A stretch of 7,843 nucleotides of DNA from Methylococcaceae bacterium NSP1-1 (GCA_002256465.1 NQJG01000193.1:1-7843); one strand, 5' to 3'; counted from the first letter of the stretch, positions 1-5,780 are shown. Made by a program: numbers and translations. Notes: generated by a model not told the origin, from the letters alone.

Positions 1-110
1 ACAGCGTCTCTTTCTGCAGTTCCTGCGCCATGGACGCTAGAAGCCATCGCCAACACAACCGCCATGATCAAGGATTTGAAAAACGAGGAAAAGCAGTGTT
101 TTGCGATCAT
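1..110 (-). CDS. Partial secreted protein of unknown function (N-terminal signal peptide only)
   Basis: Reading leftwards from an ATG at 108-110, the frame stays open to the window edge, giving 36 codons. The start is supported by a strong Shine-Dalgarno sequence (AAGGAG, plus-strand positions about 119-124) seven bases upstream. The visible part is a classical Sec signal peptide: a short N-terminus with Lys4 and Lys12, a hydrophobic core (LIMAVVLAMA), then small residues ending in SSVHGA, where cleavage is likely. The mature protein therefore begins just at the window edge, and only a few residues (GTAERDA) of it can be seen. The product is probably periplasmic or exported. Its function cannot be told from this fragment. 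The upstream SH3-like gene lies on the same strand 147 nt away, so co-transcription is possible but not shown. Confidence 0.6.
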   Translation of the reverse strand, partial: MIAKHCFSSFFKSLIMAVVLAMASSVHGAGTAERDA

Positions 111-257
111 ATAAATGCTCCTTAATTTTGGCGCCCGGCAGGATAAGCTACGCATACCTTACAGCATTTAATGGTACACAAAGCGTGCCCTACCGGACTG
201 GAACCGATTTTTAGCTTCTGTTTTTTTGGTAGTGGAGATGAAGGGCTTATCAATTAA

Positions 258-653
258 CTATTTTGTCGCTACGCATTTCGCACTGGGCGTGAGCGATTCA
301 GCAAGAAAGCGTCCTTGTATCCACCCCGTCATGCCGTTGTATTCTATCTGGCACCAACGTGGACTTTGTCTTGAGCGTCTTGCTTGATTGGCGGGAGATA
401 ATTTTGCCGCCTCTTCAGCGGATAAGCCGCCTTGACAGCCCAAATTACGAAGACAATCCGCGTTATAAGGAACGCCACCCAGTCTTTTTGAGTGACGAAC
501 TTTTGGTTGGTTACGCAAAATCAAGGTAGCTCCAGCGCGTACACTATCAGGACGAACCTTATAAAAATCGGGTTCAGCGACAGCACTGCCCGTAAAAATA
601 AGTCCCGCCAACATGAAAATAACGATTTTATAGTTAGTTAACATTTGTTTCAT
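258..653 (-). CDS. Exported SH3-like (bacterial SH3b) domain protein
   Basis: This is a 131-residue protein. Residues 1-26 form a signal peptide: Lys2 and Lys9, a hydrophobic stretch VIFMLAGLIF, and an AVA cleavage site before Glu27. The mature part resembles a bacterial SH3 domain. It begins with an AGATLILRNQP strand (residues 40-50), where SH3b proteins carry a 'LnVRsgPs' segment, and ends with WCQIEYNGMTGWIQGRFL (100-117), matching the family pattern W-x-x-V-x-Y-x-G-x-x-G-W-x-x-x-x-x-L. Four cysteines (67, 73, 101, 127) could form two disulfides in the periplasm. SH3b domains often bind peptidoglycan or act as periplasmic scaffolds; the ligand here is unknown. The stretch between the two conserved strands (about 51-99) is longer and more basic than usual. 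The ribosome binding site is weak, so an internal start at Met4 is possible. The SH3b call is moderately sure. Confidence 0.7.
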   Translation of the reverse strand: MKQMLTNYKIVIFMLAGLIFTGSAVAEPDFYKVRPDSVRAGATLILRNQPKVRHSKRLGGVPYNADCLRNLGCQGGLSAEEAAKLSPANQARRSRQSPRWCQIEYNGMTGWIQGRFLAESLTPSAKCVATK

Positions 654-769
654 TTCAATAAATTGTTAATATCGCGCCGAGTACTGTGCTGTTTCCCCAT
701 TTCATCATCACAAAATCCCGGCAGTTTTATAGTGGCTAAATTAATCGAGCAGGAGTCCGGAAAAATCAT

Positions 770-784
770 TCGCAAAAATAGCGA
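770..784 (-). terminator. Weak hairpin followed by a T tract downstream of the DUF1269 gene
   Basis: Just past the DUF1269 stop codon, the minus strand can form a 4-bp TCGC/GCGA stem with a 7-nt loop, followed a few bases later by five T residues (complement of 761-765). An alternative, longer-range pairing is GGAGTC (752-757) with GACTCC (783-788). Either could help end transcription, but the stem is short and the T tract does not follow directly, so this is only a candidate. Confidence 0.22.
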
Positions 785-797
785 CTCCCCCGCTTCA

Positions 798-1295
798 TTA
801 ATCCAGTTTACCATCTAATGCTGCCTGGAGCCTGGCTTCTCCCTCATTCGAAAGGGATGTTTTGAGAATTGTTCCGCCAGTTCCACTTAACTCTTCAAGA
901 ACTTTGTCGGGTGCGGGGGTATCATTTCTTAGCAGAACGAACAGTGACGAACTATTGGGCGTCATAGTGGCGGCGAGTTCCTTCATGAACTGGTCAGAGA
1001 TTCCGACGTCAGTGAGGCTGCCCGAAACTGCGCCCGCTGATGCGCCGACGGCAAAACCCAGTAACGGATTCAGGAACAGCATACCAACCAGTGCGCCCCA
1101 AAGACCGCCGTTCATCGCACCAGTAGTCGTAAGGTTGTAAGCCTGATGCAATTTGACTTTACCCTTGGCGTCTTTAACCACAACGACTGCATCTTCCATG
1201 TCCAGCAGATAATCAAGTTGTAATTTCCACAATTTGATACGGACTTCCTCGGCTTTATAAATGTCGTTGTAACCGACAACTACTAATGTACTCAT
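798..1295 (-). CDS. DUF1269 family membrane protein
   Basis: This 165-residue protein matches the DUF1269 pattern. It starts with a ferredoxin-like strand (MSTLVVVGYND), then a helix (AEEVRIKLWKL) and a second strand with the typical LLDMEDAVVVVKDAKGKVKL (about 30-49). A glycine-rich hydrophobic hairpin follows at about 57-93 (GAMNGGLWGALVGMLFLNPLLGFAVGASAGAVSG), which should insert into a membrane. The C-terminal part (about 100-165) returns to a soluble fold. The start at 1295 is chosen because AAGGAA lies six bases upstream and the N-terminus then aligns with the family; a TTG at 1352 would add a non-conserved leader. The family has no established biochemical role; the glycine-zipper-like hairpin suggests a small membrane or pore-like component. 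A consensus-quality sigma-54 promoter lies about 70 nt upstream, which is unusual for this family and hints at nitrogen or stress control. Confidence 0.85.
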   Translation of the reverse strand: MSTLVVVGYNDIYKAEEVRIKLWKLQLDYLLDMEDAVVVVKDAKGKVKLHQAYNLTTTGAMNGGLWGALVGMLFLNPLLGFAVGASAGAVSGSLTDVGISDQFMKELAATMTPNSSSLFVLLRNDTPAPDKVLEELSGTGGTILKTSLSNEGEARLQAALDGKLD

Positions 1296-1366
1296 GTTTA
1301 TTTCCTTAATTAATGGTTTGATTGCTACTGCGAGCGAAGAACTCGCCCGCAAAGAATATCATGGAG

Positions 1367-1381
1367 GCAACGATTGTGCCA
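1367..1381 (-). promoter_or_regulatory. Sigma-54 (-24/-12) promoter for the DUF1269 gene
   Basis: Read on the minus strand, the sequence is TGGCAC-AATCG-TTGC, an exact match to the sigma-54 consensus TGGCAC-N5-TTGC, with the invariant GG and GC separated by ten bases. Transcription would start near 1355, giving a leader of about 60 nt before the ATG at 1295. No clear activator site lies just upstream of it; the NtrC-like cluster at 1693-1765 is over 300 bp away, which is still possible for an enhancer. A chance match cannot be excluded, but the fit in sequence, orientation and distance is good. Confidence 0.6.
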
Positions 1382-1692
1382 TTAAATTGGGCGCCTCATA
1401 ACGCGCCTAAGAAACTGTTTATAATTTCTGAGTTATAGACTTTCAGAAAATTAATTTCCTAAAAAACAAAAGGAAGTCTGGCCCCATTGATTTTTACATT
1501 GTGTCCATTTTTTATGTCGAACACAGGCTATTTCAGGTGTTTATTAAGGAACACTTTCACTATCCCGTTAGAAACGTCTCAGCGTAAATGCAACAGAATC
1601 AGTTATTACCTCACCCGGTTTGCGATTGGCGATTTGTACAAACTGCTTAGACCACTGATTTCGTCAGCGCCAAGTTGTATCCATTGCAAGAT

Positions 1693-1709
1693 AACACCCT
1701 TATGGTGCA
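1693..1709. promoter_or_regulatory. NtrC-like enhancer site upstream of nirB
   Basis: The sequence AACACC-CTTAT-GGTGCA agrees at 10 of 12 arm positions with the NtrC binding consensus TGCACC-N5-GGTGCA. Its centre is about 154 bp upstream of the predicted sigma-54 start at about 1855. Weaker related sites follow: TGCACT-CTTAT-GGTTAG (1706-1721), a GCACCA half-site (1730-1735) and TGCACC-ATCTT-AACGCG (1749-1765, centred near -98). Known NtrC enhancers of enteric glnA lie at about -108 and -140, so the layout is similar. Binding by another regulator is possible. Confidence 0.5.
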
Positions 1710-1719
1710 CTCTTATGGT
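1695..1719. repeat. Tandem 12-mer repeat CACYCTTATGGT
   Basis: CACCCTTATGGT (1695-1706) is followed 13 bp later by CACTCTTATGGT (1708-1719), with 11 of 12 bases the same. The repeat overlaps the best NtrC-like palindrome, so it may be a duplicated protein-binding site. Confidence 0.5.
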
Positions 1720-1828
1720 TAGCTTGGGCGCACCAGATTAGTAATGTTTGCACCATCTTAACGCGCATGAGTTCCTATTTTTGGTTCTCGATTTAAGGAG
1801 GATGTTAAGAACAGGTGTTTTTGGTTAA

Positions 1829-1844
1829 TGGCATATCGTTTGCT
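1829..1844 (+). promoter_or_regulatory. Sigma-54 (-24/-12) promoter of the nirBD operon
   Basis: TGGCAT-ATCGT-TTGC-T matches the sigma-54 consensus TGGCAC-N5-TTGC-W in all but one position of the -24 element. The GG (1830-1831) and GC (1842-1843) are ten bases apart, as required. Transcription would begin near 1855, leaving a 33-nt leader before the nirB ATG at 1888. This leader is too short for a NasR-type antitermination hairpin. Together with the NtrC-like sites upstream, it points to activation under nitrogen limitation. Confidence 0.65.
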
Positions 1845-1887
1845 AGCAAGCATTGAAATAGCAATAACGTAGTCATTGAGGTTAGTC

Positions 1888-3081
1888 ATGAGCACAAAAC
1901 AAACACTGGTCGTCATTGGTAATGGCATGGTTGGGCAGAATTTTCTTGCCAGTCTGGTCGCTAGCCCTGTTAAAGAAGACTATGAAATCGTTACTTTTTG
2001 CGAGGAACCCAGAGCTGCTTATGACCGGGTCCATCTCTCTGCATTTTTTACCGGGAAAACCGCCGAAGACCTGTCTCTGGTTGAACCCGCCTTTTTCGAC
2101 GAACATGGCATCACCATACATATAGGTGATAAAGCAGCCAAAATCCATCGTGATTCTAAAACTGTAGTTTCTGAAAAAGGGGTCACTATTCGTTATGACA
2201 AGCTGGTTCTGGCGACGGGTTCTTATCCTTTTGTACCGCCTGTACCGGGACATGACAGAGAGCAGTGTCTGGTTTATCGTACTATTGAAGATCTTGAAGC
2301 CATGGCGGCCGCAGCTAAAAACGGCAAAGTAGGGGTTGTTGTCGGCGGCGGCTTGTTAGGGCTGGAAGCAGCCAAGGCATTAACCGATTTAGGTTTGCAG
2401 ACGCACGTCGTAGAATTTGCCCCTCGCCTGATGGCGGTGCAGCTGGATGAAGCGGGCGGCGCCATGTTAAGGCGCAAGATTGAAGATCTGGGCGTAACGG
2501 TGCATACAGGTAAAAACACCAGCCTTATTACCGATGGTGAGCAGTGTGTCAATAAAATGTGCTTTGCCGATGGCGAAGAACTGGAAACCGATATTGTATT
2601 GTTCTCGGCAGGCATTCGACCGCGCGATGATATTGCACGAGATTGCGCCCTGGAAGTAGGGCCGCGCGGCGGCATCGTGATTAATAATCAATGCCTTACC
2701 TCAGACCCTGATATTTATGCCATTGGCGAATGTGCACTATGGAATGGCATGATATTCGGTTTAGTCGCACCCGGCTATGCTATGGCACGTACAGTTGTTG
2801 CTGATCTGGCTGGCAATGAAGCCAGCTTTACCGGCGCTGATATGAGCACCAAGTTGAAGCTGATGGGCGTTGATGTCGCCAGTATCGGTGATGCTCATGC
2901 CAAAACTCAGGGCGCATTGGTTTATACCTATCAAAATGGCGCCAGTGAAGTATATAAACGCCTGGTTGTCAGTCAGGATAAAAAGCAGTTACTGGGAGCT
3001 GTATTAGTCGGTGATGCTTCGGGTTACGGAACCTTGTTGCAATGCCTTGCCGATGTCAGCCCAAATCTGTTCTTGTTATGA
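1888..3081 (+). CDS. nirB: Nitrite reductase large subunit NirB, N-terminal part (gene broken by frameshift)
   Basis: This frame encodes the flavin/pyridine-nucleotide half of the NADH-dependent siroheme nitrite reductase, which feeds electrons from NADH through FAD towards siroheme. Visible motifs are GNGMVG (residues 11-16, FAD binding), LATGSYPFVPPVPG, GGGLLG (153-158, NADH binding) and DPDIYAIGECA (274-284, second FAD contact). The ATG at 1888 is preceded by GAGG six bases upstream; a TTG at 1876 in the same frame is less likely. Homology to NirB runs to Gln385 (codon at 3040-3042, in GYGTLLQ). The last 12 residues are out of frame and end at 3079-3081. The rest of the protein continues in the +1 frame in the next entry. 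Intact NirB proteins are about 850 residues; the two parts add up to about 816, so about 35 linker residues are apparently lost as well. The nirB identity is very sure; function of the separate half is doubtful. Confidence 0.9.
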   Translation: MSTKQTLVVIGNGMVGQNFLASLVASPVKEDYEIVTFCEEPRAAYDRVHLSAFFTGKTAEDLSLVEPAFFDEHGITIHIGDKAAKIHRDSKTVVSEKGVTIRYDKLVLATGSYPFVPPVPGHDREQCLVYRTIEDLEAMAAAAKNGKVGVVVGGGLLGLEAAKALTDLGLQTHVVEFAPRLMAVQLDEAGGAMLRRKIEDLGVTVHTGKNTSLITDGEQCVNKMCFADGEELETDIVLFSAGIRPRDDIARDCALEVGPRGGIVINNQCLTSDPDIYAIGECALWNGMIFGLVAPGYAMARTVVADLAGNEASFTGADMSTKLKLMGVDVASIGDAHAKTQGALVYTYQNGASEVYKRLVVSQDKKQLLGAVLVGDASGYGTLLQCLADVSPNLFLL

Positions 3082-4336
3082 TGTTACTAAAGGCGCTGTT
3101 TGTCAGGCGATTGAAGCAGGTTGCACTAGTTTGGGCGCATTAAAAGCGGAAACCAAAGCCTCCACGGGTTGCGGTGGCTGTGCGGCTTTACTTAAATCAG
3201 TCATGAACTCGGAACTGGCAAAACATGGCTTTGAAGTAAATACCAACATTTGCGAGCATTTTGCCTATACCCGGCAGGATTTATACAACCTGATTATGGT
3301 AGAAGAAATCAGAACCTTTGACTCGTTACTTGAAAAACACGGCAAAGGTAAAGGCTGCGAAATTTGCAAACCGGCAGTCGGGAGTATTCTGGCTTCTTAC
3401 TGGAATGACTACATACTGAAAACAGAGCATTTGGGCCTTCAAGACACCAATGATACCTTTCTCGCCAATATGCAAAAAGACGGCACCTATTCAGTAGTAC
3501 CTCGTATCACTGGTGGCGAAATCAGCCCGGAAATGCTGATTGCTCTGGGGCAGGTCGGCAAGAAATACAAACTCTATACCAAAATTACCGGAGGTCAGCG
3601 GGTAGATTTATTTGGCGCACGGGTCGATCAATTGCCACATATCTGGAAAGAACTCATTGATGCAGGCTTTGAATCGGGTCACGCCTATGGCAAATCACTA
3701 CGCACGGTTAAATCCTGTGTCGGCAGCACCTGGTGCCGCTATGGAGTGGATGACAGTGTTGGCCTGGCAATCGAGTTGGAAAATCGTTATAAAGGCTTGC
3801 GTTCACCACATAAAATCAAATTTGCCGTGTCCGGTTGTACGCGGGAATGCGCCGAAGCGCAGGGTAAGGATGTCGGTGTTATAGCAACAGAAACCGGCTG
3901 GAATTTGTATGTCTGCGGTAACGGCGGTATGAAACCCCGTCATGCGGATTTATTCGCCACCAGCCTGGATAAAGAAACCCTGATTAAATATATCGACCGT
4001 TTCTTAAGCTTTTATGTACGCACTGCCGACCGTCTGCAACGCACCTCGGTGTGGATGGAAAATATGGAAGGTGGTCTGGATTATTTGAAGTCGGTAATCA
4101 TTGATGACAAACTGGGGCTATGCCAGCAACTGGAACAACAAATGCAGCATGTTATTGATACTTATCATTGTGAATGGAAAACCACGATTGAAGATGAATC
4201 AAAATTAAAACGCTTCCGCCACTTTATTAACAGTGACCAACCGGATGATAATGTGGTGTTTGTCGAAGAACGTGGACAAATCCGTCCCGCCGATGAAGAA
4301 GAGCGGAAGCATTTTAAACTCGTGGAGGTAGCGTAA
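3011..4336 (+). CDS. nirB: Nitrite reductase large subunit NirB, C-terminal part (BFD-like and siroheme domains)
   Basis: This frame encodes the catalytic half of NirB, which reduces nitrite to ammonium in the cytoplasm. Counting from the GTG at 3011, real homology begins at about residue 12 (codon 3041-3044 onwards, ALPMSAQICSC). A BFD-like [2Fe-2S] domain has Cys20, Cys22, Cys54 and Cys57. A second cysteine cluster has Cys81, Cys116 and Cys119. The ferredoxin-like half-domain includes ITGGQRVDLFG (192-202). The siroheme/[4Fe-4S] ligands are all present as CVGSTWC (236-242) and CTREC (276-280). The frame overlaps the upstream part by 71 nt. No start codon has a convincing ribosome binding site: GGGAG at 2994-2998 is 12 or more bases from GTG 3011 and ATG 3014. 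It is therefore more likely the tail of a broken gene than a separate subunit gene. Its TAA overlaps the nirD ATG by one base. Confidence 0.9.
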   Translation: MMLRVTEPCCNALPMSAQICSCYDVTKGAVCQAIEAGCTSLGALKAETKASTGCGGCAALLKSVMNSELAKHGFEVNTNICEHFAYTRQDLYNLIMVEEIRTFDSLLEKHGKGKGCEICKPAVGSILASYWNDYILKTEHLGLQDTNDTFLANMQKDGTYSVVPRITGGEISPEMLIALGQVGKKYKLYTKITGGQRVDLFGARVDQLPHIWKELIDAGFESGHAYGKSLRTVKSCVGSTWCRYGVDDSVGLAIELENRYKGLRSPHKIKFAVSGCTRECAEAQGKDVGVIATETGWNLYVCGNGGMKPRHADLFATSLDKETLIKYIDRFLSFYVRTADRLQRTSVWMENMEGGLDYLKSVIIDDKLGLCQQLEQQMQHVIDTYHCEWKTTIEDESKLKRFRHFINSDQPDDNVVFVEERGQIRPADEEERKHFKLVEVA

Positions 4337-4668
4337 TGGCCCAGTGGCAAGACGTTTGCAGTGTTGATGATTTACAACCTGATTCCGGCGTTTGCGCGCT
4401 GGTTGAAGGTCAGCAGGTCGCTATTTTTTACATACCTAAAGATAAAGCCGTTTATGCCATCAACAATCACGATCCTTTCGGCAATGCCAATGTGTTATCG
4501 CGTGGCATAATCGGTGATATTAACGGTCAACCTGTAGTAGCCTCCCCTCTGTATAAACAACATTTCAATCTGCAAACGGGTGTCTGTCTTGAAGATGAAA
4601 CGGTTAGAATACCCGCTTATGCCGTTCGCATAGAAAACGGCAAAGTTCAAGTCAGCATTTCGGAGTAG
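4336..4668 (+). CDS. nirD: Nitrite reductase (NADH) small subunit NirD
   Basis: This 110-residue protein is the small subunit of the NADH-dependent nitrite reductase and works with NirB in the cytoplasm. It has a Rieske-like fold without the Cys/His ligands of true Rieske proteins, as is normal for NirD: the loops read NNHDPFGNANVLSRGIIGD (about 43-61) and ASPLYKQHFNLQTGVCLED, with no Cys-x-His pair. Length is normal and no defect is visible. The start overlaps the nirB stop in a TAATG junction, and GGAGGT lies six bases upstream inside the end of nirB, so translation should be strong and coupled. It shares the sigma-54 promoter of nirB. Because nirB is broken, NirD may have no working partner unless the two NirB parts assemble or the break is an assembly error. 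Confidence 0.93.
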   Translation: MAQWQDVCSVDDLQPDSGVCALVEGQQVAIFYIPKDKAVYAINNHDPFGNANVLSRGIIGDINGQPVVASPLYKQHFNLQTGVCLEDETVRIPAYAVRIENGKVQVSISE

Positions 4669-4672
4669 CCCA

Positions 4673-5095
4673 ATGAATTATACCTATTATATTGCCGATG
4701 TTTTCACCCGGCAGATTTTCAACGGAGCCCAGATTGCGGTTTTTCCCAATGCCGAAGGTTTGAGCGATGAACACATGCGACTACTTGCCCGGGAGTTAAA
4801 TTTAACAGAAACGGTATTTGTTTTTCATCCTGATAATGACAGTTCAACGCATAAGATGCGTATTTTTTCACCTCTGGGTGAAATAGATTTTGCAGGTCAC
4901 CCTATTATAGCAACCGCCTATGTACTGGGTAGTTGCGGTGATATTAAGTTAACCGAAGCGGTTACGCATTTGGTATTCGAACAAAACCTAGGGCCGATTG
5001 ATGTCCATATTTCAGCAAACCATGGAAAGCCCTATTTTGTTCAGTTCAGCCGAAGAGCTGGCCAGTTTCTTATCCATCAAGCAATCGGAACTTGA
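4673..5095 (+). CDS. PhzF-family isomerase/epimerase, N-terminal part (gene broken by frameshift)
   Basis: This frame encodes the first half of a PhzF-fold protein, a family with two similar alpha/beta domains related to diaminopimelate epimerase. It opens with YIADVFTRQIFNGAQIAVF, the usual PhzF N-terminus. It keeps the catalytic glutamate in LTETVFVF (Glu46) and the conserved DFAGHPIIATA motif (about 74-84). Homology runs to about residue 125 (FVQF, 5036-5047); the remaining 15 residues are out of frame. The ATG at 4673 follows GGAG at 4662-4665, which lies inside the end of nirD, so it is co-translated with nirBD. Most PhzF relatives have unknown substrates, and the link with nitrite reduction is not explained by known pathways. 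The family call is sure; a phenazine role is not implied, as no other phenazine gene is visible. Confidence 0.85.
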   Translation: MNYTYYIADVFTRQIFNGAQIAVFPNAEGLSDEHMRLLARELNLTETVFVFHPDNDSSTHKMRIFSPLGEIDFAGHPIIATAYVLGSCGDIKLTEAVTHLVFEQNLGPIDVHISANHGKPYFVQFSRRAGQFLIHQAIGT

Positions 5096-5549
5096 TCACA
5101 AGAAATACTCGCCTCGCCTGGTCTCATGTGGCGTCCCCTATTTGATAGTGCCTGTCTGGAGTTATGAATCGGTTAGACATGCCAAATTTAATTATTCTGC
5201 CTGGAGTCAATCCATCGCACCGCAAACAGCTGCACAGGAAATTTTGCTGTTTGCACCGAAAACACCTTTTGTGGATTCGGATTTTAATGCACGGCTTCTA
5301 GGGCCTCGTATTGGCATTCACGAAGATCCGCCCATAGGTAGCGCCATGCCGGCCTTTGCATCATACCTGTGTTCATTTGAGCATACCCGAAAGGGCACAC
5401 ATACCTTCGCCGTCGACAGAGGCGATGCACACATGAGGCGTAGCGTGATAAACCTGGAAATGGATCATAAAGGCCAGGAGCAATTAACGTTGCGAGTAGG
5501 CGGTGAAGCAGTCATGTTTGCCCAGGGGACTATTTTTTTACCCGATTAA
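5001..5549 (+). CDS. PhzF-family isomerase/epimerase, C-terminal part
   Basis: This frame encodes the second half of the PhzF-fold protein. Homology begins at about 5049 (AEELASFL) and includes VSCGVPYLIVPV, SAPQT-like and EILLFAPKT segments, and the signature RIGIHEDPPIGSA (about 5305-5345), where relatives have EDPATGSA. It ends at the TAA at 5547-5549. The reading frame is +1 relative to the N-terminal part. An ATG at 5001 has a weak AGGG seven bases upstream, so independent translation is conceivable; a TTG at 4998 is the longest start. The two parts add up to about 291 residues, close to the family's usual 280-300, so the lesion may be small. The break contains a tandem TTCAG-TTCAG (5040-5049), and loss of one 5-bp unit would give exactly this frame change. 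Confidence 0.83.
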   Translation: MSIFQQTMESPILFSSAEELASFLSIKQSELDHKKYSPRLVSCGVPYLIVPVWSYESVRHAKFNYSAWSQSIAPQTAAQEILLFAPKTPFVDSDFNARLLGPRIGIHEDPPIGSAMPAFASYLCSFEHTRKGTHTFAVDRGDAHMRRSVINLEMDHKGQEQLTLRVGGEAVMFAQGTIFLPD

Positions 5550-5556
5550 TTTCGGG
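5541..5556 (+). terminator. Short hairpin at the phzF-like stop codon
   Basis: CCCGA (5541-5545) can pair with TCGGG (5552-5556) around a 6-nt loop containing the stop codon. No run of T follows on the plus strand, so this is a poor intrinsic terminator, kept only as a candidate for the end of the nirBD-phzF transcript. Confidence 0.2.
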
Positions 5557-5619
5557 ATTATCAGATCGCTATTCAATCTGAAAACCACGATTCATTTACT
5601 TTTATGCCAGAGGGTTAGG

Positions 5620-5637
5620 TTATAATGACCATTATAA
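5620..5637. promoter_or_regulatory. 18-bp perfect palindrome overlapping a TATAAT box upstream of glgX
   Basis: TTATAATG-AC-CATTATAA is a perfect inverted repeat of two 8-bp arms. It contains a consensus -10 hexamer (TATAAT, 5621-5626), which would start transcription near 5633, about 148 nt before the glgX ATG. No good -35 hexamer lies 16-18 bp upstream. A palindrome over a -10 box suggests an operator for a dimeric regulator, but the AT-rich sequence makes chance or a simple self-complementary promoter possible. Confidence 0.4.
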
Positions 5638-5780
5638 AACGCCTGGCGAATGTCACCTTCAAACTTGTGCCATTCTCATAGGGCATTGGAATTACAGGCT
5701 CTCAATCGAGAACAAAGCAATCCTTTACAATAAAAATAACCTGGATTGCCTCATGTTTACAAAAAATAAGAGAAAGTGTT

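Larger units (their letters stand above)
1296..1887. other. Regulatory intergenic region between divergent genes
   Basis: This 592-nt gap separates the leftward DUF1269 gene from rightward nirB. It contains no open frame I would call a gene: the longest plus-strand frame (from a TTG at 1487) has no ribosome binding site, no recognisable domain and overlaps the regulatory sites. The gap holds two outward-facing sigma-54 promoter matches (1367-1381 and 1829-1844) and a cluster of GGTGCA/TGCACC half-sites (1693-1765). A 5-bp hairpin GCGAG/CTCGC (1330-1346) lies in the predicted leader of the DUF1269 mRNA, and a GGCGC/GCGCC inverted repeat lies near 1391-1408. I see nothing recognisable at about 1430-1690. 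Confidence 0.7.

Noticed and set aside
862..1140. 92-codon plus-strand frame opposite the DUF1269 gene
   Set aside because: It is a shadow of a clear family member on the other strand.
1296..1352. Longer DUF1269 start at TTG 1352
   Set aside because: The added residues do not look like the family, the TTG has no ribosome binding site, and ATG 1295 has a good one.
1391..1408. GGCGC/GCGCC inverted repeat as a terminator
   Set aside because: Only a 5-bp stem, not followed by a T run on either strand, and upstream of rather than after a gene.
1590..1740. Minus-strand open stretch that translates to plausible-looking sequence (LQWIQLGADEISGLSSLYK)
   Set aside because: It is about 47 codons with no ATG or ribosome binding site and ends abruptly; it could be a gene remnant, but the evidence is too thin to call.
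1487..1741. 84-codon plus-strand open frame starting at TTG
   Set aside because: No ribosome binding site, no recognisable domain, cysteine-rich and irregular composition, and it overlaps the NtrC-like sites.
1802..1828. Mini-frame ATG-TTA-AGA following AAGGAGG
   Set aside because: The ribosome binding site touches the ATG with no spacer and the frame lies upstream of the predicted transcript start.
1876..1887. TTG start four codons upstream of the nirB ATG
   Set aside because: The GAGG ribosome binding site falls inside it and fits ATG 1888 instead.
2274..2675. 133-codon minus-strand frame inside nirB
   Set aside because: Low-complexity Ser/Pro/Thr-rich antisense shadow of the NirB NADH-binding region.
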